Program-made: the position numbers and the translations under genes
Origin: Sulfurospirillum sp. 1612
GTDB lineage: Bacteria; Campylobacterota; Campylobacteria; Campylobacterales; Sulfurospirillaceae
NCBI RefSeq assembly: GCF_036556685.1
Contig: NZ_CP140614.1
Span: 1,302,001 to 1,366,000 of the forward strand
Length of the DNA: 64,000 bases
Direction: 5' to 3'
Shown here: positions 9,602 to 18,102 of the stretch, one piece after another
Layout of the letters: each line of letters begins with the position of its first letter
Numbering within the stretch: position 1 is the stretch's first letter
The notes under the pieces: generated by a model
Seen by the model: the letters and a program-made list of their open reading frames with translations, nothing else
Told to the model about the DNA's origin: nothing
Databases searched by the model: none

Positions 9602-9924
9602 TGCTTAGTATTATAGGTTATATCCTCGGCTCTCTTGGCGTCATTTTGTTTTTTATTAGTGGTATTGGATTACTTCGCATGCCAGATACCTTAACGAGAA
9701 TGCAAGCAGCAACAAAAGCATCGACCTTGGGTTCTCTTTTAGTTATTTTGTGTATTGCTTGTTTGATGCCGCAATGGGCATTTAAACTGATAGTTCTTGC
9801 GATATTTATCATGATAACCAATCCCATATCCTCTTCCCTACTCGCACGTACTACTTATAGAAGATTTTACAAGGACCTCTACAACACCAGTGGTGTTGAT
9901 GCCCTAAAAGGAGAAGAAAAATGA
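9601..9924 (+). CDS. MrpG-like subunit of Mbx-like complex
   Basis: 107 residues with three membrane helices; the MrpG/MnhG motif GLLRMPDTLTRMQAATKASTLG lies at about residues 24-45. MrpG subunits belong to the ion-translocating arm in Mrp antiporters and in Mbh/Mbx complexes. ATG 9601 has AAGGAG five bases upstream and overlaps the previous stop; a TTG codon directly before it is less likely. The end overlaps the next gene by four bases (ATGA). Confidence 0.88.
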   Translation: MLSIIGYILGSLGVILFFISGIGLLRMPDTLTRMQAATKASTLGSLLVILCIACLMPQWAFKLIVLAIFIMITNPISSSLLARTTYRRFYKDLYNTSGVDALKGEEK

Positions 9925-10175
9925 TAGGAATATTGATTACTTTTGTATTTTTATCCATTATTTCAGTTGCTTTGTATGCAATTTTAAGCCAAGATATCAC
10001 GCAATCTGTGATGTTGTTTATGGCGGTAGGTTTGGGTTGTGTTGTGTTATTTTTCATCTTTCAAGCACCCGATGTCGCACTCACAGAAGCGGTTATTGGA
10101 ACCGGTCTTAGTACCGCAGTATTATTGCTTGGCATCAGGCATACTTCTACCAATGAACAAGAAGGTGAATCATGA
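9921..10175 (+). CDS. MbhD-like (DUF4040) subunit of Mbx-like complex
   Basis: 84 residues, three helices, matching the DUF4040/MbhD domain that in Mrp antiporters is the C-terminal part of MrpA. The key segment FIFQAPDVALTEAVIGTGLSTAVLLLGIR contains the conserved Pro-Asp-Val-Ala-Leu-Thr-Glu motif, whose acidic residues are thought to line the ion path. Presence as a free-standing gene is characteristic of Mbh/Mbx-type operons and differs from the fused MrpA of Bacillus-type antiporters. Both ends overlap neighbours. Confidence 0.85.
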   Translation: MIGILITFVFLSIISVALYAILSQDITQSVMLFMAVGLGCVVLFFIFQAPDVALTEAVIGTGLSTAVLLLGIRHTSTNEQEGES

Positions 10176-10900
10176 ATATCAAAAAAGAGTTTAAACTCAA
10201 ACATATCGTGCTCTCCTTGCTCTCTTCTGCTTTGATGCTCTCCATTGTTGGATTATTGATGCACATCAAACCCAATAGCCACAAAAGTGTCGGAGAAATC
10301 ATCTTATCACTAAACCTTCAAACCGCCACAGCAAACGCCGTCACTTCAGTCGTGACCTTTTTTAGGGGTGTGGATACATTAGGAGAAGTCACGGTACTTT
10401 TCTTGGCGACTACGGGTATTGCTTTGATGCTCTCTTCTTCGCAAAGAGTTCATGAAAAAGTACTCACACAACATAATTTTATATTGAGTACGGGCAGTAA
10501 GTTACTACTCAATGTCATCGTATTATTTGGCGTCTATGTCATCATCCACGGACATCTCAGTCCCGGAGGTGGATTTCAAGGCGGGGTGATCATAGCCACA
10601 GCATTTTTGTTGCTATTTCTTGCCAATCCAAACATGCACCTCAAACACTCCATCCTCACTTTTGGTGAATCTATCAGTGGGGTGGCCTATGTTTTAGTGG
10701 CACTGTATTCACTGTTTAAAATCAATATCCTTTTGGGAAATTTTCTTCCCCATCCAATCGATCAGATAGGCACCCTCTTTAGTGGTGGTATTATCCCTAT
10801 CATTTACATCATCGTCGGGATTAAAGTCGGCAGTGAGATGAGTGTGATTGTCGAATATTTCATAAAAGAAGAAACACAATACGAGGTGCCACATGCTTGA
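10172..10900 (+). CDS. MbhE-MbhF (MrpB-like) fused subunit of Mbx-like complex
   Basis: 242 residues in two parts. Residues 1-95 resemble MbhE: a membrane helix, a soluble loop, then TFFRGVDTLGEVTVLFLATTGI, the conserved region that ends MrpA. Residues 105-235 are MnhB/MrpB-like, with the signature HGHLSPGGGFQGGVIIATAFLL and four helices. In archaeal Mbh the two parts are separate small subunits, so this looks like a fusion. The role is structural and ion-conducting within the Mrp module. Start ATG has GAAGGTG upstream and overlaps the previous stop. Confidence 0.85.
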   Translation: MNIKKEFKLKHIVLSLLSSALMLSIVGLLMHIKPNSHKSVGEIILSLNLQTATANAVTSVVTFFRGVDTLGEVTVLFLATTGIALMLSSSQRVHEKVLTQHNFILSTGSKLLLNVIVLFGVYVIIHGHLSPGGGFQGGVIIATAFLLLFLANPNMHLKHSILTFGESISGVAYVLVALYSLFKINILLGNFLPHPIDQIGTLFSGGIIPIIYIIVGIKVGSEMSVIVEYFIKEETQYEVPHA

Positions 10901-11270
10901 TTTTTTTAATTCAAATGAAACGATTCATTTCATTATCACCATAGGGTCTATGGCCTTGTTTGCGATTGGTTTGTATGGTGTTTTCACACAAAAAAACTTG
11001 GTCAAAGTGCTCATATCCTTTGACATCATGGAGAGCGCACTTTTTATCTTTTTCATCGGGTTGCACTATGATTTTGGAAAAGTAGCTCCGATTGTCGATG
11101 GCAATCTCAAAACCTTTACCAATATGGTCGACCCCGTACCCCAAGCGATGATTCTTACGACCATCGTCATCGGTTTGGCCATTTTAGCGCTTGGATTATC
11201 ATTTGGTATTCAGTACTTTAGATTAACCGGTATCAATGATATATCAAAAATGAATGAATTGAGGGATTAA
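10893..11270 (+). CDS. MrpC/NuoK-like subunit of Mbx-like complex
   Basis: 125 residues with three membrane helices, homologous to MrpC and to NuoK of complex I. Typical features are GLYGVFTQKNLVKVLISFDIMESALF with the conserved glutamate in the second helix, and DPVPQAMILTTIVIGLAILAL in the third. In the Mrp, Mbh and complex I families it lies beside the antiporter-like subunits and helps couple redox work to ion transfer. The start is eight bases inside the preceding gene. Confidence 0.88.
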   Translation: MLDFFNSNETIHFIITIGSMALFAIGLYGVFTQKNLVKVLISFDIMESALFIFFIGLHYDFGKVAPIVDGNLKTFTNMVDPVPQAMILTTIVIGLAILALGLSFGIQYFRLTGINDISKMNELRD

Positions 11271-11271
11271 C

Positions 11272-12726
11272 ATGAGTTTAGGTTATTATTTTTTATTACC
11301 GGTAATTTTTTCATTTCTTGTTCCATTTTTCAAGAAATTTGGATCTTTTAGCCTGAGGAGCAGTGCCATTGTCTTGCATGTGATACTCTTTGTTCAAACA
11401 CTGTTTTACATGAAGACAACACTACCGCAAATATCACAATTTTCTGTGGCTCCTCCTATCGGTATCGCTTTTATTTTAGATAATTTTTCGCTTTTATTTT
11501 TACTCATCTTTACCTTTTCAGGTGTGATTGTGTCCCTTTATATGTTTTCATATTTCAAGACACATGAAAGTAAAAATGAGACCCGATTTTATGTCTTTTT
11601 CAATATGCTCATAGCCGGAAGTATCGGTTTGATACTGAGCTGTGATATTTTTAATGTTTACATTTTCTTTGAGATCACGGGTATCAGCTCTTATGCCCTA
11701 GCTGCTTACAATAAAGACAAAAAAGGCTTGGAAGGTGGCATCAAATACCTCATCATTGGCTCCATTGCTTCAGTATTTATCGTGTTTGCCATCATGCTGA
11801 TTTATCTACAAATCGGTACGGTAAATATCGGCTTGATTGCACAAAGATACACAGAAATCAATCCACAGATTGCCATGCTCATTGCCTTGATGCTTTTTAT
11901 TGGTTTTGGAACCAAAGCTGAACTTTTTCCGATGAACTTTTGGGCTCCGGATATCTATCAGGGAAGTAGTTCTCATGTCAATGCGCTTTTTAGTTCTGTG
12001 GTAGCCAAAGCTTATATGTTTGTCTTTTTCCATCTCTTTTATCTGTTGGGATTGAACAGCAAATATACGATTTTTGTCATGGCTATCGGAGCGGTGACCT
12101 TTTTCATATCCGAATTCACAGCACTCAATCAAAAAGATATCAAAAGACTCTTAGCCTATTCAACACTAGGACAAATTGGTATTTTATTTTTTGCATTGGC
12201 ATCACATTCGAGTGAGACGATATCTGGAGCCTTGTTTCAGCTCACCAGTCACTCCCTATCAAAATTGATGATATTTTTAGCATTGGGAATTATCATAAGC
12301 AAATTAAAAAATTCAAAAATCACAATAGTCGGTGATTTTAAATCATCATTTTTAGCTTTGATTCTGATTATTGGATTTTTATCAATTCTAGGCATCCCAC
12401 CATTTAGTGGTTTTGTGGGCAAGATACTCATCCTTAAAGGTTTCGCGCTAGCACATAATTATATTGCCATTGCCTTCATCCTACTTGTCTCTTTGGTTGA
12501 AGCGGTCTATTTTTTCCGATTGATTGCGTTGATGTTAGATAAAAAAAGAACGAAAACAACCGTGCCGATTGGATTTTTAAATTATGCCATCTTGTCATTT
12601 TGCGCTTTTCTCATCATCCTTTTTGGGATAGCGCCTTCGTTATTAATCCATTATACAGATTTAGCCACCCATGCACTCTTGCATGCGGGTAGCTACTTAC
12701 ATTATGCACTAGGAGTGGGGCTATGA
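11272..12726 (+). CDS. MrpD/NuoN-like antiporter subunit (MbxH-like)
   Basis: 484 residues and about 14 membrane helices. It carries the polar residues of proton-pumping antiporter subunits: Glu in YIFFEITGISSY (helix 5), Lys in GFGTKAELFPMNFWAPDIY, Lys in SSVVAKAYMF, the Lys-Arg-Leu-Leu-Ala-Tyr-Ser motif in helix 9 (KDIKRLLAYSTLGQIG), and the His-x3-Lys pair in SHSLSKLMIF. This is one of two such subunits in the operon, the number expected for Mbx/MBS and not for Mbh. ATG 11272 follows a GAGGGA site. Confidence 0.9.
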   Translation: MSLGYYFLLPVIFSFLVPFFKKFGSFSLRSSAIVLHVILFVQTLFYMKTTLPQISQFSVAPPIGIAFILDNFSLLFLLIFTFSGVIVSLYMFSYFKTHESKNETRFYVFFNMLIAGSIGLILSCDIFNVYIFFEITGISSYALAAYNKDKKGLEGGIKYLIIGSIASVFIVFAIMLIYLQIGTVNIGLIAQRYTEINPQIAMLIALMLFIGFGTKAELFPMNFWAPDIYQGSSSHVNALFSSVVAKAYMFVFFHLFYLLGLNSKYTIFVMAIGAVTFFISEFTALNQKDIKRLLAYSTLGQIGILFFALASHSSETISGALFQLTSHSLSKLMIFLALGIIISKLKNSKITIVGDFKSSFLALILIIGFLSILGIPPFSGFVGKILILKGFALAHNYIAIAFILLVSLVEAVYFFRLIALMLDKKRTKTTVPIGFLNYAILSFCAFLIILFGIAPSLLIHYTDLATHALLHAGSYLHYALGVGL

Positions 12727-14498
12727 ATCCTATATTTTTACTCTTAAATTTACTTCCAATACTGTTTTTATACCAATTAGGTGGCGATTTTCATATGAGC
12801 GTGCCACTCAGCCAAGAGTTTACACTCAGCTTGGTACAAACCCATATAGGTACCTTTTTTGCATATTTAAGTTTGGGTTCTTTTCTTTTGGTCACCATTG
12901 CTCAAAAAACAAAACATTTATCTTGGAGTTATTATGTGCTTCAATTTGTGCTTTCAATCGCGATGTTCGTCATCGTCTTTGCTGGTGATTTTATCACCTT
13001 TTTTATTGGCTGGGAAGTGATGACATGGAGTAGTTATTTTCTCATATCAAAATCCTTGAATGCCGATATGAAATCATTGCAAAAATACATACTCTTCTCT
13101 CTGGGCTCTGCATTTTTCTTGATTGCCGGTATGGTCATCACTTACGCCTTTACCAACACTTTTGATTTTGCAACCATAGCAAGCACATTTCAATTTATCC
13201 CTTTTTCTATCAAAGTCACCCTTGTCGTGCTTTTTTCACTGAGCTTTTTTATCAAAGCAGGTGTTATTGGCTTGCATTATTGGGTTGTCGATACGTATTC
13301 AAAAGCGCCGGATTTATTTAGTGCTATTTTATCAGCGGTCATGTCCAAGATGGGAATTTATGGGTTGTTTTTGATTTATGGCAATATCGTAGGATTTTAT
13401 GAATTAAAAGAGATGTTTGGAAGTGTACTTCATGGCAGTAGCTTTGGTTATGTTCTGGCTTGGATTGGGGTCATCACCTCTATCATCGCAACATTCAAAG
13501 CCATCACACAAGATGAGGTCAAAAGACTCTTGGCTTACTCTTCCATCGCACAACTGGGCTATATCGTCGCGGTGATTGGATTGGGGACCTCATTTGGTGT
13601 CGCGGGGGCCTTGTATCACACGGTAATACATACTATTATCAAATTGTTACTCTTCATCAATGTTGCCGCTATTGTAGCACAAAGTGGAAAAAATAAATTT
13701 AGCGAATTGGGTGGATTGATTTATAAAACTCCCCTCTCCTTTGTGATGCTACTAATCGGTATCATTTCACTAGCAGGAATGCCACCACTGGGTGGATTTG
13801 CTTCCAAATTTATGATGTATAATGCATTAATCGACACAAAATTTGCGCTCGTTTTAGTCGCCATGTTATTCTCCGGAGCCGCATCATTTTTGTATTGCTA
13901 CAAATTGGTTTACGGTATTTATCTCGGACATCCCAATTCTAAAAATTTAGAAAAACAAAAAGAAGTGCCTCTGACGTATCTTATCCCACAAATCATCTTG
14001 GCACTCGCACTAATCGGACTGGGTGCCTTTCCTGGAGCTTTTGTTACTGTCATCAATCCGATATTAAAAGAGTTATTACTAGCCCCAATCCCATACAGTG
14101 GTCTGGGTGTGATGCAAAGTGTGGTAGGAAACTTCAACGGCTTCTTTGTTATCAGTGCTTTTGTCATCATTTTTTTAGTTATCTTACTCTTGATGTTTCG
14201 CATCAAATCAAAAGCAAAAAACAATCTCAACCGCTTTGATATCAGCTATTGTGGTGAGGTGCCGGATAAAAATACATCCTTGCATTACGGATATGGGATG
14301 GGCAGTGAGTTGCATCGCATCAAATTTGTCAATGCCATACTCAAAAGAAGCACCTCTAATTTTTATGAGTCCTTAGCCCAACAGACAAAAAAAGCATCCC
14401 AACTCACTAGTAGGATGTATTATGGTAATATCCACAATACGGCCATCATCATCTTACTATTTTTTAGTGCATTATATTTTATAGGAGTCAACTCATGA
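12723..14498 (+). CDS. Second MrpD/NuoL-like antiporter subunit (MbxH'-like)
   Basis: 591 residues, with about 14 membrane helices and the pump residues retained: Glu in GWEVMTWSSYF, Lys in FIKAGVIGLHYWVVDTYSKAP, Lys in AVMSKMGIYG, VKRLLAYSSIAQLGYI, and His-x-x-x-x-Lys in HTVIHTIIKLLLF. It is about 100 residues longer than its neighbour: after residue 490 a mostly soluble, basic segment leads to a last hydrophobic helix (NTAIIILLFFSALYFIG). That tail could be a lateral or anchoring element like the NuoL arm. It overlaps both neighbours by four bases. Confidence 0.9.
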   Translation: MNPIFLLLNLLPILFLYQLGGDFHMSVPLSQEFTLSLVQTHIGTFFAYLSLGSFLLVTIAQKTKHLSWSYYVLQFVLSIAMFVIVFAGDFITFFIGWEVMTWSSYFLISKSLNADMKSLQKYILFSLGSAFFLIAGMVITYAFTNTFDFATIASTFQFIPFSIKVTLVVLFSLSFFIKAGVIGLHYWVVDTYSKAPDLFSAILSAVMSKMGIYGLFLIYGNIVGFYELKEMFGSVLHGSSFGYVLAWIGVITSIIATFKAITQDEVKRLLAYSSIAQLGYIVAVIGLGTSFGVAGALYHTVIHTIIKLLLFINVAAIVAQSGKNKFSELGGLIYKTPLSFVMLLIGIISLAGMPPLGGFASKFMMYNALIDTKFALVLVAMLFSGAASFLYCYKLVYGIYLGHPNSKNLEKQKEVPLTYLIPQIILALALIGLGAFPGAFVTVINPILKELLLAPIPYSGLGVMQSVVGNFNGFFVISAFVIIFLVILLLMFRIKSKAKNNLNRFDISYCGEVPDKNTSLHYGYGMGSELHRIKFVNAILKRSTSNFYESLAQQTKKASQLTSRMYYGNIHNTAIIILLFFSALYFIGVNS

Positions 14499-15388
14499 TT
14501 TTACAAATATTAGAACTTATCGTGATCGCCTATGTGGTCGGCTTTATATATTTTGGTACCTATAGGAATATTACCGCAAGAATACAAGGTAGATACGGTC
14601 CGACCATTTATCAATCTTTCTTTGACAGTATCAAACTTTTTTCAAAAAAAAGCTCGGCTTCGTTTGGCTGGATGTTTTATCTCGGACCTATTATCATGGC
14701 AACAGGAGCGGTAATGACATTGATGTTTATACCTCTTTTTAATGATAGTGATTTTCTCAGAAGTGTCACCGTACAGGGAAATCTATTTTTACTCTTGTAT
14801 TTGATGGTACTGGGACCTTTGGGAAATGCACTGGCTGTTGGCACCGGAGGCAATCCGTTTGGTGTGATGGGCGTAACTCGAGGTTTGAGCCGTCTTTTTG
14901 GCTTGGAGTTGCCTTTTTATATCGCCATCGTGGGACTGATTATTGCTTCAAATAGTGCTGATATTGTGCATATCATGGATTTGCAAAAAATCAATGGCTT
15001 AAATATTTGGAATCATCCATTTTTATTTATAGCTGCGATGATTTCGATGGTCGGTTTTTTTGGAGAGTCTCCTTTTGATATACCAGGAGCCCCCCAAGAG
15101 GTCTATTCAGGGCCAAGAACAGAATTTAGCGGCAAGTTTCTAGCGCTACTCATGAGTCAAGGTTCCTTATTTGCATTCGCAAAATTGGTACTGGTTACTG
15201 ACCTATTTTTAGGAGGTGCCGATTCTCTTGGAATGTTACTACTCAAAACATTTGCGATTTTTATAACGCTCATATTTATCGGTATCGTATATGGGAGATA
15301 TAAAGTCTCACAAGCGGTTGATTTTTTGATGAAGATACCTACACTAATCGGGCTAATAGGCCTTGTTAGAATCATTTGGTTTGGATAA
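14495..15388 (+). CDS. NuoH/HycD-like membrane anchor subunit (MbxM-like)
   Basis: 297 residues with about eight membrane helices, homologous to NuoH and to the Mbh/Ech anchor subunit that connects the peripheral redox arm with the pumps. Signature regions are RIQGRYGPTIYQSFFDSIKLF near residue 27, and ESPFDIPGAPQEVYSGPRTEF near residue 193, the charged loop that faces the redox arm in complex I relatives. The start overlaps the antiporter gene; a 10-base gap with AAAGGAGAT leads to the NuoB-like gene. Confidence 0.9.
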   Translation: MILQILELIVIAYVVGFIYFGTYRNITARIQGRYGPTIYQSFFDSIKLFSKKSSASFGWMFYLGPIIMATGAVMTLMFIPLFNDSDFLRSVTVQGNLFLLLYLMVLGPLGNALAVGTGGNPFGVMGVTRGLSRLFGLELPFYIAIVGLIIASNSADIVHIMDLQKINGLNIWNHPFLFIAAMISMVGFFGESPFDIPGAPQEVYSGPRTEFSGKFLALLMSQGSLFAFAKLVLVTDLFLGGADSLGMLLLKTFAIFITLIFIGIVYGRYKVSQAVDFLMKIPTLIGLIGLVRIIWFG

Positions 15389-15398
15389 AGGAGATAAG

Positions 15399-16007
15399 AT
15401 GGAAATAGGATTTCATGGTCATGAATTTGATAAAGCAGAGAGAAACACCCAAACATTGATAGAAAAAACCATCAATTGGTTCCGAAGTAAGAGTATTTTT
15501 GTTGTAGCCTATGGTACGGGTTGTGGTGCGATTGAAATGCCACCCACTTTTACCAGCCGATATGATGCAGAACGTGGTGGTGTCGTCGGTGTTGCCACGC
15601 CAAGACAAGCCGATGTGATTATCGTATCGGGTTACCTTGCTTATAAAACACTCCGAAGGGTCATCCGAACCTATGAACAAATGCAAAGTCCTAAATATGT
15701 TATTGGTTTAGGCAGTTGTGCCATCAATGGCGGGATGTACTGGGATTCGTATAACACGATTAAAAAATTAGATGATTATATCCCTGTTGATATGCTTGTC
15801 AATGGTTGTATGCCTCGCCCTGAAGCACTTTTGGAGGGATTTGCCAAATTGCAAGAGCGCATCAGAAACGGCGAACAAGGGGGCTGGGAAAAATATGAAA
15901 AAAATCTTGAATTTTATAAAAAAAATCAGAAAAAAGTACTCGGTGAGAATATTGACCCCTCCTATGAAGCAGACTGGTATATGTTGAAACAAGGGGCAAC
16001 GCTATGA
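15399..16007 (+). CDS. NuoB-like [4Fe-4S] subunit with only three cluster cysteines (MbxJ-like)
   Basis: 202 residues, homologous to NuoB and to the hydrogenase small subunit. The cluster sites are Cys42 in GTGCGAIEMPPT, Cys107 in GLGSCAINGGMY, and Cys137 in NGCMPRPEA. NuoB has two adjacent Cys and hydrogenases have CxxC at the first site; here Gly fills the neighbour position, leaving three cysteines. Archaeal MBS uses a site-differentiated cluster for sulfur reduction, so this is a key clue. ATG 15399 has AAAGGAGAT upstream; an in-frame ATG-less extension to 15363 would begin at TTG inside the previous gene and is rejected. Confidence 0.9.
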   Translation: MEIGFHGHEFDKAERNTQTLIEKTINWFRSKSIFVVAYGTGCGAIEMPPTFTSRYDAERGGVVGVATPRQADVIIVSGYLAYKTLRRVIRTYEQMQSPKYVIGLGSCAINGGMYWDSYNTIKKLDDYIPVDMLVNGCMPRPEALLEGFAKLQERIRNGEQGGWEKYEKNLEFYKKNQKKVLGENIDPSYEADWYMLKQGATL

Positions 16008-16588
16008 GTGATATCTTGACAAAATTGCAAGGTCTTTCTATGGAGGTCACTCAAAAAAATGAAAGACTTTATAAACTCATGGTGGATGCTCATGATATCA
16101 TGAGCACTTTATTGAAACTCTTAAATGAATATGACTATATAACCCTTGATTCTATCAATTGCAGGGATGATTTAGAAGAAGGATATTTTACAATCACATA
16201 TTGTCTCCTCAAAAAGACAAGAGATCACGTTCTCATGGTCCAAACCAGCATCAATAGAGAGAACGCTTCCTTGCCTACCTTACATAAAATTTGGCCACAA
16301 GCTGAGATATTGGAGCGAGAACTTCATGAATTTTTTGGCATCGATTTTCCCGGACACCCAACTCTCATCGATTTTGCATTGGAGGGGTGGAATCAACTGC
16401 CACCGCTTAGAAGAGATTTCGATACCTTGGAATTTGTCAATTCGCTTGATCCATTTCGTGGACAAAGAGATGATAATCTTGATGTCAAAGTAGAGATGAA
16501 AAAAAGACGTGAAGAGAAAAAGGCACAAAAATTAAAAGAAGCACAAGAAGCTGCTAAAAACGAAGAGGTACCCTCACATGAGTCTTGA
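16004..16588 (+). CDS. NuoC/HycE N-terminal-like subunit (MbxK-like)
   Basis: 194 residues, related to the 30-kDa subunit family (NuoC, and the N-terminal domain of HycE). The signature HKIWPQAEILERELHEFFGIDFPGHP lies around residues 90-118, followed by PPLRRDFD. Its usual job is to brace the NuoB-like and NuoD-like subunits at the membrane interface. Residues 164-190 are an unusual Lys/Glu-rich helix with runs such as KKRREEKKAQKLKEAQEA, possibly a docking or assembly element. Overlaps at both ends point to coupled translation. Confidence 0.88.
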   Translation: MSDILTKLQGLSMEVTQKNERLYKLMVDAHDIMSTLLKLLNEYDYITLDSINCRDDLEEGYFTITYCLLKKTRDHVLMVQTSINRENASLPTLHKIWPQAEILERELHEFFGIDFPGHPTLIDFALEGWNQLPPLRRDFDTLEFVNSLDPFRGQRDDNLDVKVEMKKRREEKKAQKLKEAQEAAKNEEVPSHES

Positions 16589-17693
16589 TAAACAAAAAAT
16601 TATTACTATTTTTCATGGACCTCAACATCCTGGTATCACAGGAAATATGAGTGTTGAACTTGATTTAATTGGAGAAACCATACAAAGAGCACAAACCCAT
16701 GTCGGCTATCTTCACAGAGGGTTTGAAAAATTGGTCGAGCGCCGCACTATCGTACAAGGCTTTACGATTGTCTGTCGTATCTGTGTTCCCGAACCCGATC
16801 CCAATGAAGAAAACTACGCACGAGCGGTAGAGGGATTGAGTGGACTAGAAATCAGTGATAAGGCCGCATGGATTAGAACCATGGTCTTAGAGATGGCAAG
16901 ATTGGCTAACTTTTTCCTATGGATGGGAGGACAAGCTGGGTCAATCGGACTGGGTCTAATACCGCAATGGTCGGTCTGTGACAGAGACTATATGTTAGAT
17001 TTATTTGAAGAATTAACCGGTGGTAGAGTCTATCATATGTATGCATTCCCCGGTGGTGTCAGAAGAGACTTGCCTGCGGGATTTCTAGAAAAACTAGAAG
17101 CGCTATTACGGTATTATGAAGAGCGAATCGAAGTTTATAATAATACATTTTTTGATAATGTCATGTTTAAAACTCGCGCCATCGGTGTGGGAATTGTCAC
17201 CAAAGAAGACGTGCTAAAAAATGCCTATGTCGGTCAAGTCATGAGAGGCTGTGGCATCAAACGAGATGTGAGAAAAGATATGCCCTACTTGATGTATGAC
17301 CAATTGGATTTTGATATACCAACACAAAGTGATGGTGATGTCTACGCACGGGCATTGGTACGTCGCGATGAAGCACTGCAATCTATCAAAATTTTGAGAC
17401 AAATCATCCAACAAATGCCAAAAGAAGGCGAGATTTTACAAAAAATTCCAAAACATCGAAAATTTGTCTTACCCAAAGATGATATTTATGTACAAACCGA
17501 GACCTCACGAGGTGCCATGTCATATTATATGGCCGGAGATGGTACTGAAAAGATTCGAAGAATGCAAGTACGGGGTCCCTCTTTGATTCATGGGTTTACA
17601 CTACTTGAAAAATTACTCGTCGGCTCAGAATTATCTGATGTCGCGATGACGATGAACTCGTTGGGCATTTGTCCTCCAGAGATTGAACGATAA
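16578..17693 (+). CDS. NuoD/hydrogenase large-subunit-like protein lacking one [NiFe] cysteine (MbxL-like)
   Basis: 371 residues, homologous to NuoD and group 4 [NiFe]-hydrogenase large subunits. Early motifs are GPQHPG and QTHVGYLHRGFEKL. The first cysteine pair is present as Cys66-x-x-Cys69 in VCRICVPEPDPNE, but the usual following histidine region differs. At the C terminus the family motif DPCxxCTER is replaced by LGICPPEIER: Cys365 stays, while Glu takes the place of the last Cys. A complete NiFe site is thus unlikely, and the chain ends at the position where hydrogenases still carry a cleaved tail. No hyp maturation genes are nearby. Confidence 0.9.
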   Translation: MSLDKQKIITIFHGPQHPGITGNMSVELDLIGETIQRAQTHVGYLHRGFEKLVERRTIVQGFTIVCRICVPEPDPNEENYARAVEGLSGLEISDKAAWIRTMVLEMARLANFFLWMGGQAGSIGLGLIPQWSVCDRDYMLDLFEELTGGRVYHMYAFPGGVRRDLPAGFLEKLEALLRYYEERIEVYNNTFFDNVMFKTRAIGVGIVTKEDVLKNAYVGQVMRGCGIKRDVRKDMPYLMYDQLDFDIPTQSDGDVYARALVRRDEALQSIKILRQIIQQMPKEGEILQKIPKHRKFVLPKDDIYVQTETSRGAMSYYMAGDGTEKIRRMQVRGPSLIHGFTLLEKLLVGSELSDVAMTMNSLGICPPEIER

Positions 17694-17703
17694 GGAGAAA
17701 AAA

Positions 17704-18102
17704 ATGGCAATTGATATTAAAGGGGTTTTATCACCACTTAGCGCGATTGGCACACTGTTTAAACACCCCAATACCCTCACCTATCCTGAAACAAAAAGAG
17801 AGATTCCAAAAGGATACAGAGGTTTTCATATTAATGATTTAGAGGCATGTATTGGTTGTGCAAACTGTCAAGATGTTTGTATGAATGAAGCCATTGATAT
17901 GATTCATGATGACAATCCTCACAATCCCAAAAATACAAGTGGATGTATTCCAAGGATTGATTATGGACGATGTTGTTGGTGCTCACTGTGTACTGATGTT
18001 TGCCCGCCCCATTCGCTAAAACTCGACAATGAGTGTATCTATGCAGATGCTGATCCGGACAACTTTCTTTTTATGCCAAAGAACAAAAAGGATATATCAT
18101 GA
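17704..18102 (+). CDS. Two-[4Fe-4S] ferredoxin-like subunit (NuoI/MbxN-like)
   Basis: 132 residues with two complete cluster motifs: Cys49, 52, 55 and 59 followed by MNEA, and Cys90, 93, 96 and 100 followed by PP. A Cys81 and Cys91 are extra. This is the NuoI-type wire that would receive electrons from a soluble low-potential donor and pass them to the NuoB-like cluster. ATG 17704 follows AAGGAGAAAA; an in-frame TTG at 17683 inside the previous gene would add seven residues and is less likely. The stop overlaps the next start. Confidence 0.9.
   Translation: MAIDIKGVLSPLSAIGTLFKHPNTLTYPETKREIPKGYRGFHINDLEACIGCANCQDVCMNEAIDMIHDDNPHNPKNTSGCIPRIDYGRCCWCSLCTDVCPPHSLKLDNECIYADADPDNFLFMPKNKKDIS

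Noticed and set aside
16578-17693. Genuine [NiFe] hydrogenase large subunit (HycE/MbhL)
   Set aside because: The C-terminal DPCxxC motif is reduced to one Cys, the small-subunit homologue lacks CxxC, and no maturation genes are present; Mbx/Ehr-type is the better fit.
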